Assembly: GCA_036362985.1 (NCBI GenBank)
Contig: JAYGXS010000007.1
Coordinates: 3,846,359 to 3,910,358 of the forward strand
Reading direction: 5' to 3'
DNA: 64,000 nt
DNA from: Ligula intestinalis
Lineage: Eukaryota; Platyhelminthes; Cestoda; Diphyllobothriidea; Diphyllobothriidae
Shown one piece after another: positions 41,799-52,500 of this stretch (position 1 is its first letter; the number at the start of each line of letters is the position of its first letter). The position numbers and the translations under genes are program-made. The notes below the pieces were generated by a model that saw only the letters and a program-made list of their open reading frames with translations, was not told the DNA's origin and did not search any database.

Positions 41799-42615
41799 GC
41801 ACGATCAGGATCACAAACTATGTAATTGCAACCTGCGATACACCTTACTTATTGCCGCAATCAGTTTCGCCTGCTTCCTGTTTCTACTAAAGAAGATTAA
41901 ACTTGCAAATATCAGGATGGAGATACACATTCTGAGCGGTGCCAATCTTATGCTAGGTAATACTAAGATGAAGAAGCGTGTCCTGATCGGTGTCAATCTT
42001 ACGACATTTTGTGCAAACCTCAACGACAGTTCTCAACCAAGGCTAGATTACCAGAAGCCAAATCCCAAAGAAACGGATATCTTCTTCGCTAGCATACACT
42101 CTTCTACTGATAAAAACTGTTGACGCTTTAGAGGGGCATTCATGCGGCGAGAGAAGTCGCCGGCGGCCGCACAGGAAGCCGCCTATCCCCTGGCCTTCAC
42201 CATCGTCGCGCACAGAAATCCCCGCCAGTTGGCGCGTCTGCTCCGCATGATCCATCGTCCCACCAACTTCTACTGCATCCACATTGACCGTCGTAGCTCA
42301 CCGGTGTTTAGCCAAGCAGTGGAGGGCATTGCAATGTGTTTTGGACCTAATGTTCACATGGTACGCCCCGACTCCCGAGTGGCGGTAAGGTGGGGCGATG
42401 CCAGTGTACTCAAACCACAGATTGTGTGCGCAGAAATGGCCCTAAGGCAGCCTGGTTGGCGATACTTGCTGAATGTAGCAGCAGAAGAGGTTCCCATTCG
42501 CACTAATCTAGAACTAATTGCGGCAATGCAAGCACTAAACCGATCGAATCTGATGGAATGTTTTCGGGGTGAAGGATTTTCTAGGTGGACGAAAAATATC
42601 CAGCTGCCTAATCAA
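41799..42615 (+). CDS. core-2-type beta-1,6-GlcNAc-transferase (GT14), N-terminal exon with in-frame TGA
   Basis: One frame runs HDQDHKLCNCNLRYTLLIAA, then ISFACFLFLLKKIK (signal anchor), a short stem, and SSTDKNC, then TGA at 42121-42123, RFRGAFMRREKS, AAYPLAFTIVAHRNPRQLAR, RPTNFYCIHIDRRSS, AVRWGDASVLKPQIVCAEMA, GWRYLLNVAAEEVPIRTNLE and MECFRGEGFSRWTKNIQLPN, ending at donor GTGAGT (42616). The YP.A..IV.H....L.RLLR.I..P.NFYC.H.D pattern is the Branch (GT14) domain of Golgi type II enzymes that add GlcNAc to mucin O-glycans. The exon start uses TTTTTTTGGCGGCAAATAG. The initiator Met must lie upstream or at 41917 (which would skip the anchor). The catalytic C-terminus is not found in the window. 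Confidence 0.8.
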
Positions 42616-43004
42616 GTGAGTGCTTTTCAATGCTAATAGAATTTCAGTTTTAATTTGCTCATTTACGAATAATTTACCGATTTCAATTTGCGTTTGGAAG
42701 TCTGTTTTCTTAAGTTGAAAGATGCTACCTTCAACCGTCTTAAAGTAAGGAAAACGTGGTCAAGAAAATGCAAATTGCAGTCGTAATTAACTGTACGCAG
42801 AGTAGTCCCAAAGCGATTGGCATGTATTCACATGGCCTAGCTGCTTGCATAGGAGGTGGGGGCTTCACTATCCGTGTATGGGCTGCCTAAAAAACGAAGG
42901 CTTTGATTTATTGGTGCCTGGACAAGAATTCGGAAAGATGTAATGGTGTCAAGAGGTTGCCCAGTGAGAAGAAGAAGACTCGACCGCTGGGACAATATGT
43001 TTAT
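42616..43004. other. presumed GT14 intron start, no feature
   Basis: Follows the GT14 donor. No further GT14 exon was recognised anywhere to the right. Confidence 0.4.
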
Positions 43005-43055
43005 TCGCCTAACGTTTCGACATCCATCGTGGATTCATCATCAGAGACATGAATA
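43003..43055 (-). repeat. family-B hammerhead repeat, copy B7 (intact core)
   Basis: Minus strand: TCATGTCT, CTGATGA, TGAATCCA-CGA-TGGATGTC, GAAACGTT, AGGCGAATAAAC, and further TTGTCCCAGCGGTCGAGTC. All core bases are present. Stem II GAATCCA/TGGAT-TC shows A-T where copy B8 has G-C (ATCCG/CGGAT). Stem I is A-U, G-C, G.U, C-G, G.U. Stem III is the 4-nt palindrome ACGT, with U as the cleavage base. Confidence 0.78.
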
Positions 43056-43059
43056 ACAG

Positions 43060-44095
43060 AAACAATTTGACTATTGTCTAGAATGCGTTTATTCATCCAG
43101 TATCCTGCTATTCTTTTTTATGCCCTAAATAGCTATTCAAGTAAAGCTCTCCCGCCCTGGCGACCAATGACCTTTGCGTGAATTTATGCAGAGTTGAGGA
43201 AGTCAAGCAATAACAGGTCACTATTTGCCAGTTCTATGGGAAGGTTTTTCGAAGAACTGAGAGAGGCGAATTGAAATGCAGTGTGCGTCCAATATACTCA
43301 GTAAACTTGAGGAAGTATAAAGGACAGCCTCTTCCACATCTCCACCTCTATCGCTATTTATAAAATAGATATCGTCACCTTTGTCATCGTTTGTCATCGT
43401 TTGTATGAAGTATTGTGAATATATCATCCAGGTACCCTCTGTATAATGTTATTATGTCACGTATTAATGTCAAATTTTATTCTAGCAAACGCACACTTAC
43501 TTTGACGGAGAATATTCCCAGTAGATTATCAGTGCGAATTTGCCAATCTCTATGAAAATCTGCCTGAAAAGGTGAACATTTTGGTATAAGGTATCAAATA
43601 TTGACGTAGCATAAATGCTCATTTCCCGTTAAATCGACAAATCTACAGAGCAATATACAAAATGTCAATGGAAGGTTTACTCGGGAAACTCCGTGACCAA
43701 GGTTTTTAATGAATTACGTAATCTATTCAAGATGTCAACATTTACAAAACGCAGGTTATTAAAAGCAAACCGCTTTTAATGACTTCATAATATCTTTGAA
43801 ATAATAATGAACAAGCTGAAACCAATTTAAAAATTAAAGGACTAATAGATGTACGATACTTTGGTTTGGAAATACCAAAATTTGATTTTTGAAACAAACA
43901 CCAATAAATACCAGCAGAATTGTGAGGTGAAAGCTAAACGTACAGTGTTGCGCACATTAAAAAAAAAATTGCCCAATCGTCAACGTTTTATCAGTGTTTC
44001 TGGTTTTAGAATACAGTAAGTTTCAGATGGTCCTTTGAATTCCCATTGAAAACTCACTGATATATGTGTTTGAATGCTTTATTTCATAAATTAAA
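43060..44095. other. no recognisable gene
   Basis: AT-rich, nothing assignable. Confidence 0.45.
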
Positions 44096-44127
44096 CTTAT
44101 GATCCCCGTAGTTGTCAAAACCGTAGA

Positions 44128-44130
<3 letters not shown>

Positions 44131-44168
<38 letters not shown>
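44131..44168. repeat. (AT)n microsatellite
   Basis: About 19 uninterrupted AT units. Confidence 0.97.
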
Positions 44169-44170
<2 letters not shown>

Positions 44171-44349
44171 GTGTATCGTCTCCCAAAGAGCTCACCGCCT
44201 GAAACGAAATTTCAACAGGTCAGAGCCCGCGTGCCGTCCAACAAGCAGTCCACGGACAAGAAGGCAATTAACGTTAATTGTCGCTGTATGCTTCCAGTAA
44301 TGACTGTGTCCTATGAATGCTGTAAACGTCTGTGCATAATTAACCTTTC

Positions 44350-44445
44350 TGCTACTCATGTCTCTGATGACGAATCCGCGACGGATATCGTAACGTCAGG
44401 CGAATAAACATTTTGTCCCAGCGATCAAGTCTTCTTCTTCTACTT
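44350..44445 (+). repeat. family-B hammerhead repeat, copy B8
   Basis: ACTCATGTCT, CTGATGA, CGAATCCG-CGA-CGGATATC, then GTAACGTC (core GAAA changed to GTAA), AGGCGAATAAAC, TTTTGTCCCAGCGATCAAG and a CTTCTTCTTC tail. Stem I, stem II, stem III and the cleavage C are all as expected; the A13 to T change should abolish activity. Confidence 0.72.
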
Positions 44446-44784
44446 CTTCTCAGGTTGCACAATCTCAAAGTCCATCCTACAGTATAACTGGAAATTCGCG
44501 CAAAATTCATGACTTCATTCACGCGTCGATTCATGATTGAGCATAGCCCTGCTCCACTAGATTCGAGGCCGTCAATGCTTCAGTGACTAAAGCTGCCGTA
44601 CTACCGCGAGCCGCCATCTGTACAAAATCATCGTGCTTGACCTCTACGTGCTGTTCAATTAAAAAAGTCAAATTTTTGCCTTGACGAACCTGAAGTTACC
44701 CGACAGATATCACCTGATTCATCATCTAACTAGGGCAAGAGTTTCGTTGATAAGGTGGGAACAAACCTCCATATTTCCAGGTTT

Positions 44785-45265
44785 GTCCACAGCAATTCGA
44801 GGTCGATTTGAGTGCGATTTGAGCTCGATTTGAGCACGATTAAGGTTAAGGTTTAGGATACGGGTTAGGGTTATGCTTAGGGTCAGAGGTTTGGATTAGG
44901 GTAAAGGTTAGCGTCAGGGTTATCGTTAGGATTACGGTTAGTGTCAGGGTTAGGTTCAGGGTAAGGGTTTAGGGTTAGGGTAACGTTTAAAGTTAGGGTT
45001 AGGGTAAGGGTGAGGGTTAGGGTTTTGTTTATGGGTTAGGGTTAGGGTTACGTTTAGAATTAGCATTAGGTTAAAGGTTACTCTAAAGTTCATTGTGGGA
45101 TAGTGATATCTTATCTAAAATGCCTGAAGATTGCGCTTAATATTACAAAGAAGTCTTCAAAAATACATTGTTAATGGGTTTTGTGCAAAGAAAAGTTATA
45201 GGAATAAGACTCTACATTTCCAATTTTGTCGACAGTGATTCCTGCTCGATTCGGGCTAAATTCGA
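44785..45265 (+). repeat. interstitial telomere-type tract flanked by direct repeats
   Basis: 44840-45080 consists of degenerate TTAGGG units (GGGTTAGGGTTA, GGGTAAGGG, GGGTCAGAGG and similar), all in one orientation. The left flank (TTTGTCCACAGCAATTCGAG, then GAGCTCGATTTG) and the right flank (TTTGTCGACAGTGATTCCTG, then GAGCTCGATTTG) are imperfect direct repeats about 440 bp apart. Near the left edge GATTTGAGCNC repeats three times. Confidence 0.88.
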
Positions 45266-46149
45266 GCTCGATTTGTTTTTTGCGCCTTTTTTCGATTTAC
45301 GCGTCCAACGCCGTCGGCCTATAGCGACCGTTTTAAATTATTTCAACAAAATTTAACGAATCTTTTTTTATTTTCACAAAATCCTTTTTTGGTAAATCAG
45401 TTGTATCAAATAAAAATAAAAACGCCTTGTAACGGTTACCGTATGATACAACCTACGGCTTGTTGCATCCGAGACTACTACCAAGGAGCCGCCTGCCCAA
45501 CTTTCTCAAAGGCAAGCAGTCGGTGGTATGGCTTCGTAAACATGTTTACGTAATTACAGATGATCATTTTAGCACCTCGTTGCCCGGTATTCTGTTAATT
45601 AATTTAACGTATTATGGGAAAGATAATTTGTTCTGCCGCACCATATATATAGAATCGAGTACATCAACTAGATCTCTAAATTTTTAATTATCTTTCGTAG
45701 GCTACGTATGCATGCTGGTGCCAGAAAATGGCAGACATCTTATCAATTAAAATATGCCGTAAATGGATCCTTTCAAAAATCACCTATTTAATGGATGACC
45801 AACGTAACACAGGGAAAACTATCTGCTCTTCTGGTCAACATTTGCTGAACAGTTACTCGGTTAAGGAAATCCAGTCCAACGCCGCCTTAACCCTTCGCAT
45901 GTCTCTCATTATAGGAGTGCTGTCAACCAATGCTCTCTACTGCTAACGCGGTGCTCAATATCAGTAAACAAACGCTGAATGCATATGGACCAGTCAATTG
46001 GATTAACCGGCCTTTCAGAGATTTCGGTCAGTTAAACTACTTATTTTGTCTGCTGTCCGCGCATTGTGTCAACATTTCGTGGGCAGGTTTGACGTAAGCA
46101 AAGAATAAAATAAAGCTTGCCAGTAGTCTGATGATTATATTCACTTTGG
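45266..46149. other. no recognisable gene
   Basis: Short frames only. Confidence 0.45.
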
Positions 46150-46390
46150 TAGCACTGCCGGCAAGGACAGGGCAGCTGGAATGACCATTTGTGGTTTTCC
46201 AGCCATAACCAGCTAATCATATTAAACCTTAAGTGGTGCATCACTACAGGGTTCAAACTCGTGGCCAAAGTTTTTTTTTCGGCGTCTTGCAGGTTAAGAT
46301 CGGAATATAGGAAGCCTCATTGATGAACCTTCACCGATCGCTAAAGAAACTCACCCATCCCGCTCTATCTTGGGGCTCATTCATGGCAGT
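46150..46390 (-). repeat. family-A SINE, copy A9, decayed
   Basis: Minus strand: GGTGAAGGTTCATCAATGAG, B box GAGTTTGAACCCTG, then a decayed ribozyme (TTAGCTGGTTATGGCTGGAA, CAAATGGTCATTCCAGCTGC) and CCTTGCCGGCAGTGCT. The core is lost, but the 3' half and tail are recognisable. Confidence 0.6.
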
Positions 46391-46645
46391 GTCATCAGCC
46401 TATACCACTAGCATCGGGTTGGTTGCTGGCTGGTCTAGAAAGTAAATCCAACAGCAGAGCAGGATTAACGTGTGCCGTGAGCGATCGGTGGACGTCCGAC
46501 ACTTGATTTTGCGTGCTTGTGCTTCTGCTATGCAGCTTAAATAAGCTCCATAAAGTGGCCGAATATTTCTGTGACGTTCAGAGCAATAATAATTTGCAAG
46601 TATAGTGTCCCTTTCTCAACCATTTTTCTAAGCAGGGGTCATCAT

Positions 46646-46960
46646 CCAGTCAAGTCAAGTCAAGTCAAATTTATCAAAGGAAATATAGGCAAACACCATT
46701 GAACTCCCTCTTGGTACATATGATTTAAGAAATGCATCCGCATAGCCAAACATTCCAAAGAAGACGTTGACACAATTTCAGATGACTACTCGCTTGTTCC
46801 AAGTACTAAACTCACGCTCAGTTTACACGAGCCAGCAGTGTAACTGAGGAAGAAGAGCAGACAGTGAAAAAACTCCTAAGGCTGGCTCATAATTCAAAAT
46901 GGAATGTCATTTGTGGTTTTTAGGAGAAAAGCTCTCATTCACAGTCAACTACTCAGGCGC
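46646..46960 (-). repeat. non-LTR element 3'-end repeat, copy 2
   Basis: (AAGTC)n then AAATTTATCAAAGGAAATAT, AGGCAAACACCATTGAACTC and, about 200 bp on, GAGCAGACAGTGAAAAAACT. It matches 9246-9650 in the same orientation. Confidence 0.55.
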
Positions 46961-49548
46961 TAAGTATAGAGCGCATAATAGCCTGTTGACGATGTCTGGT
47001 ATGAAGTATCAGTACGCAGTTATACAAGCCAACACTTATCGGTGGACTTTATTTGAGTCATTGTATGGGATACAAATGCTGCCTTCATATTCTGTTTAAA
47101 TAAATGGCAGTGACAGTATACAGGGTACAAGGATAAAATTACTAAGACCTTTGAAGTGAAATGAATGGCATCTAATTTTGACAGAAAATCACCAAGCAAA
47201 TGTGCTCTCTCTAGATCCATTTGATTTGCGAAGCGGCAGGCGTTAAAGTAGCTCGTGTAAACCATCACTGCATCTTTGCATTGTGTCGGGTTGGCTGTTG
47301 TTCGACGTTGAACCCCTGTATGTGAGTAAGTTGTTTCGGACTAATTATGTGTCGGTAAAGTAAGCATGTTTTCTCTCCACAGGTTGACTGCATAGTCCAG
47401 CCACACTTCTTTAGCATCCTCTGCTTACTTTTATTTTTATAAGCTCTGGTTTTCTTAAGTTTACTTTTTTATATTGTTATCGACCTATTATTTTTGTATA
47501 TTCTGGTGTAGGTTTTTTGTTTCTTATGTAGTTCAGTAGTTTGATTTGAATTTTCCTTAACTAACTTCATCGAAGTTGGCGTTGAGACGACATTGAATAA
47601 TTATCACAAATCCTTTGGTCTCCCCCCTATCTGATGCCTATTTATGACTAACATCTGACCATTCTGGAGCCTTCTTTTGACTTCTTGTTCATAGTTGGGT
47701 TATAGTTCCTTTAAGTTTTACATTAGTAATGGTTTATCATTTAGTTCTATGGTTTATTGATTTGAGAAATCCCGCACTTTGCTTCTTATTGGTTGCATTT
47801 TCGTTTAACTTAATGCGCGCTCCTTGTTGCCAACTTTTTGGTTACTCAAATAAATGTTCCCCTGTTTATTTCCTTTCATACCTTCTGCGTTTTAAATATT
47901 TTTTCGCTCCAAAACGCCATATAACCCCCGTATTAACCAGTCCCATCTTGTAGAATGCTGCGGTTCCCGTTTGTTGTAGTTGGCCAGGAAACAATTTTTA
48001 CCTCACTCTATGCACCAAACGCCTTTTTGGGGTTTTCCAGTGCCCTATGCACTACGAAAAGTTCTCCAATTGTTTTTTGTTCCCTCACACGTTTTAACAT
48101 TTTGTTTGATTTTTACCAACCCATCAGGTTACAGGGTATTTTATTTGGCGGCGCATTAAGATTGTACCCGACAGATTATTTTCTATGCGCAAATTTGCAG
48201 AATCTTACTTATCTCTATGCAACCGCTTGTAAAAGCATTGACGTAGGCTAATTTATGAATCTGATCATGACTATCAGCTGTCTATTATTTATACGCAACT
48301 TGCGACCGAGTCTGAAGACGATGTTACACGCAAATCTAGTGTCAGCGATACGAAAGGGAATTAACACCAAATGGAAAGCAGTTACACCTGAACTACTCCC
48401 AATACTACCAATATACTGAATGCGCATTCCAATTTGCCCTATAGACATCCAACAGGATGTATACGCTAAAGAAAATCTGTGGAAGTCCAATCCCGACAGA
48501 ATTGATTGTATATTAATAGTAAATGCCTATTCAACAAAACACTGATGTCTCGTATCCTGAATTACAGTTTCAGTATTTTTCCCTATTTTTGGTGTCAAAT
48601 GCCTAAAGAAGCCTGATGTTCAGATACATCGGAGCGCTCTATACTAAAGCCATAACCAAAAGTGGGGGTTTTTATGGAGAAATATATGTTCAATGTTAGT
48701 AAATGATGAATGTAACACCAACGTATTCCTCCTTTTATGAACGATCGTGGTTTGGTTGTAGCAAGACTCTGAGACATGCAGTCGGAGCTGGTTTTGCCTG
48801 ACCAGAATTCTCGATTTAGGCAATCGACTATATATAACTCAGAGATAATCTTTTCCGCAACCGCGGATACCAGATATAGATAGATATAGGAACGCGTAAA
48901 CGTGCTGACACAGCGAAATCTGCATACTTAATAAAATCAGCGACTGTCTCTGTGTGTGGCTCCGTTATCATTGGTCGCCTGAGTCAGGTTGACACGCCTT
49001 GTGCACCTTCGACGCGCGCCTGTTAGTACCAGGATCACTTCGTCGGCAGGCGTTCTCAGTCGCCTGTGCGTGTCGGTCTCTACGTCGCTCCCTCATTCTA
49101 CCGCGCGCGTGAGGATTCAAGTGACGCCCGACGTGAAATGCGTATGTGAATACGCCACGGGGTGGGGTGGGCGGGGGTGGGGAAGGGGCCGTCGCTTCCA
49201 AGTCATCGCGGCCGCTTGAAAGGTCATCCCCCGGCAATGTAGTAAGGATTATAACTGTGTTTGCACAGCTGCTTCAAATTCACTCACCGTAAACCAAACA
49301 TCCAAGTGCCACCGACACCGTCTCAAGAGGTCGACACCTTGCGACCTCACACCTCCAAACAAAACTTGAGATGATGACCACGAGATGACATTAATTGTCG
49401 GACTAATTCCCCTCTCAACCCCTCCCCCCACCCCCATTTCGCTGGTCCTCAATTTTGACTCGAATCGGATACCCATGATCCCTTTACACCTCTCTCTCCC
49501 TCTTACCCCTTTGTTACTACTGGATGGGTTGAGCGTAAACCCCTTGAT
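46961..49548. other. no recognisable gene
   Basis: 2.6 kb. AT-rich to 48900, then a GC-rich patch (48960-49230) with CpG-dense short frames on both strands. No domain was recognised. Confidence 0.45.
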
Positions 49549-52500
49549 CTACTATCACTTGGACCTCCCCCTTTACTTACGCGTAAGTTGTCGCGGTTGG
49601 TCGAAAGACTGCCACCCCCTTCCCCCCACAGCGACGAGGCTAGCTCTTAGGTAAGGTTGACTGGCCAACCAAATAAATCCCTTCTCTTTCAATCAAACCC
49701 GTACAAACTCATTATGGACAACAGTGATGACGTAAGGCATGTTCTGAACACAAACAACTCGACAAACGATGATGGGCTGGTGACTAAAGTTAACGTTGTA
49801 AACTTACTTTTTTTTTCTACCTTATGTTATTCTGTTCAAAATAATAACCTATTTGTAGCCTCAACGTCATTAGGTAGAAAAGGAATTAGAGCAGTCGCGA
49901 GAACACAAGTTCAAGCGAAGGAACATAAGAGACTTGCCAAATTTAATAGACGTTAGCGAGAAACACAGGCAGAGCGACGGCTTCGCTTGGAGACTTATGC
50001 CATACGTCAGCGATATCGATGCGCCCAAGAAACTGAAGATCAAATGCTGCAAAGAAGACGCGATTCGCCATCAAATTAACTTCTCCCAAGAAACCGAGGT
50101 CCAAACCCTGTGAAGGAGAGAGCTAGGTAGGTTAAGAGATTCGCAACGTCAGCAAAATGTATTACCCAGACGTAGAAGTGCACGTCTGACTATGCAAGCA
50201 TCACAGAGAGCGGATCAACGCCCAAACGATGCTGGAAACTCCAGTTTGCAACAGATTCCCATACGGTTTGGCGACTCTGGACCGTCGGTTGATTCCATAA
50301 ATGCTCAAGTGTGGGACAAAGCCTCACTCAATTACAACCCAAGTCTTGGTTATGCGGAAGATGTTAATGTTTCCATTGGGAAGATAGTAGAAGGTTGCGG
50401 ACATTGTCAGGCGAAAAAATGGACTGGTGAGACGATCGCCATGTGCTGTTCCCCCACCACTAGAAATACTTCAAACATTGCTTGTTGGTAATACCGACGA
50501 CTCGAAGAATTTTCTTTCTAATATCAGAAAATACAACGGTGCGTTTCAAATGATCTCCTTTGGTGTCAACGTTGTTTGTGAGGTTGAATTTATGCCTACC
50601 TTTAAGGTGGAAGGCCAAGTTTACCACCGGATTGCATCGTTACTACCTCCATCTGATGACGAGCCGAAATTTCTACAAATATATTTCGTAGAAGACATGA
50701 ACCTACAGGCTCAAAGCCGATCCCGAGTGTACCCAGGCTTAAAGCAGCATAAAATACTGTCCCCTCAGGACATGCTACACCAGTGCAACAGCTACGTTAA
50801 CATTTTCAAGTCCGCCCTGGAGATGCACGCTTCCATTGACTTCACTGTTGCCAGAGATTGCGATAAACGTCCTCGTGGAGAACACCAACGAAGATTTAAT
50901 GCTCCCGCATGAAACGAGGTGGCCATCATCATGTCAGAAACACAGCACGGCAACAGTGATACTGTCTTGTGAAGGAGAGACGAAAGGTTGCAAAGGATAT
51001 ACGAAACATACCGTTCATACGACGGCTTACAATACCCTCTCATGCATGTTAATGGGGAAAACGTTTATCGCTTCGGTTTACCTAAAATTGGCACCCGTAA
51101 AACAGCAAGTTGTAAAGCCTTTTTATCTTATTACTTTATGATACGGGAACGAACTTTCAACCTACTTTGTCGATTCGAAACGTTGTTCCTGCAAAGTGCT
51201 GTTGATATGTTTGCCAAAATGGAAGCAGAACGCCTTTGATATTTCCGCATACAGCAGACAGAACTTCGCATGGACAACTACATCCACCTTAGAGACAATA
51301 TCCTTTCCAATGGTGGTAATGGTGCTGATCGTGGACAACTTTTCATCTTGCCGTCAAGCCACACCGGGTCTCCTCGCTACATGCATGAGAAAACCCAAGA
51401 TGTATTGGTTTACTTTAGGCATTTTGGTCTCCCGGACCTTTTCATTACGTTAACCTGCAACCCATCGTGGCCTGAAATTTCTAATGAGTTGTTCCCAGGT
51501 CAAAAGCCACAGGATCGCCATGATTTGTCCGCGCGGGTATTCCAGCTTAAGTTAAAAACCATGATGAGACTCATCACAAAATTCAAAATTTTCGGTGATG
51601 TTCAGTGTCACATGTATACTGTTGAGTGGCAAAAGAGAGGATTGCCCCACGCTCACATTTTGGTGTGGCTGAAGGAAACATTGCTCTTTTACGATGTCGA
51701 CAAATTTATATGCGCAGAGTTGCCAGACCGATCCATTGACCCTGTCCTGTTCGAAACGATCAAATCTCAAATGGTGCATGGCCCATCCGGTCACATATAT
51801 ACTAACAGCCCTTGCATGAAGGATGGGAAATGTACCAAGAGATATCCCAAGCGATTTCTAGATGCCACTCGGACTAATGGGGATGGCTACCCTCTCTATA
51901 GAAGGCAACAACGTGAGATTGGTGGATTCGAAGCAGTTATCAATGAAAAGCGAAGCGGTGGTGTGATAATTGATAACCGTTGGATTGTGCCGTATTGCCC
52001 CTTACTGTCAAAAGTATTCAACGCTCAGATCAAGGTTGAATTTTTCAACTCAGCGAAGTCCATCAAGTACGTCTGCAAGTACATCAAGAAAGGATCAGAT
52101 GCCGTTATGTACTCTCTAACCACCCTAACAACAATGATGAGATTACCCAGTATGAAATGGGCAGAAACATCAGCAGCAATAAGGCATTCTGGAAAATCCT
52201 TGGTTTTGATATCCATCACCGTTTTCCGGCCAATGAACACTTAAGCGTCCACCTGGAAAATGGCAAACGGATTAACTTTACGGAAGGATTCCTATTGGAT
52301 CAGCTTCAGAATCCTAAAGATACAACTTTGACTGCTTTCTTCAAATTGTGCTAGCAAGATTTGTTTGCCCAGACACTTTTGTATATTCAGGTCCCCTCAT
52401 ACTACACATGGAATCGAAACAAGTGGGCCCGACGAAAGGAAGGTATTCCCGTTGGCGGACATCCAGGCATCAGGTATGATGTGAAAATGGGCAGGATTTA

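Noticed and set aside
42121..42123. Calling the GT14 TGA a selenocysteine codon
   Set aside because: No SECIS element can be shown because the 3' end of the gene is not in the window; left as an open finding.
44840..45080. True telomere at this position
   Set aside because: Repeats are degenerate and unique sequence continues for 19 kb on the right, so the tract is internal.
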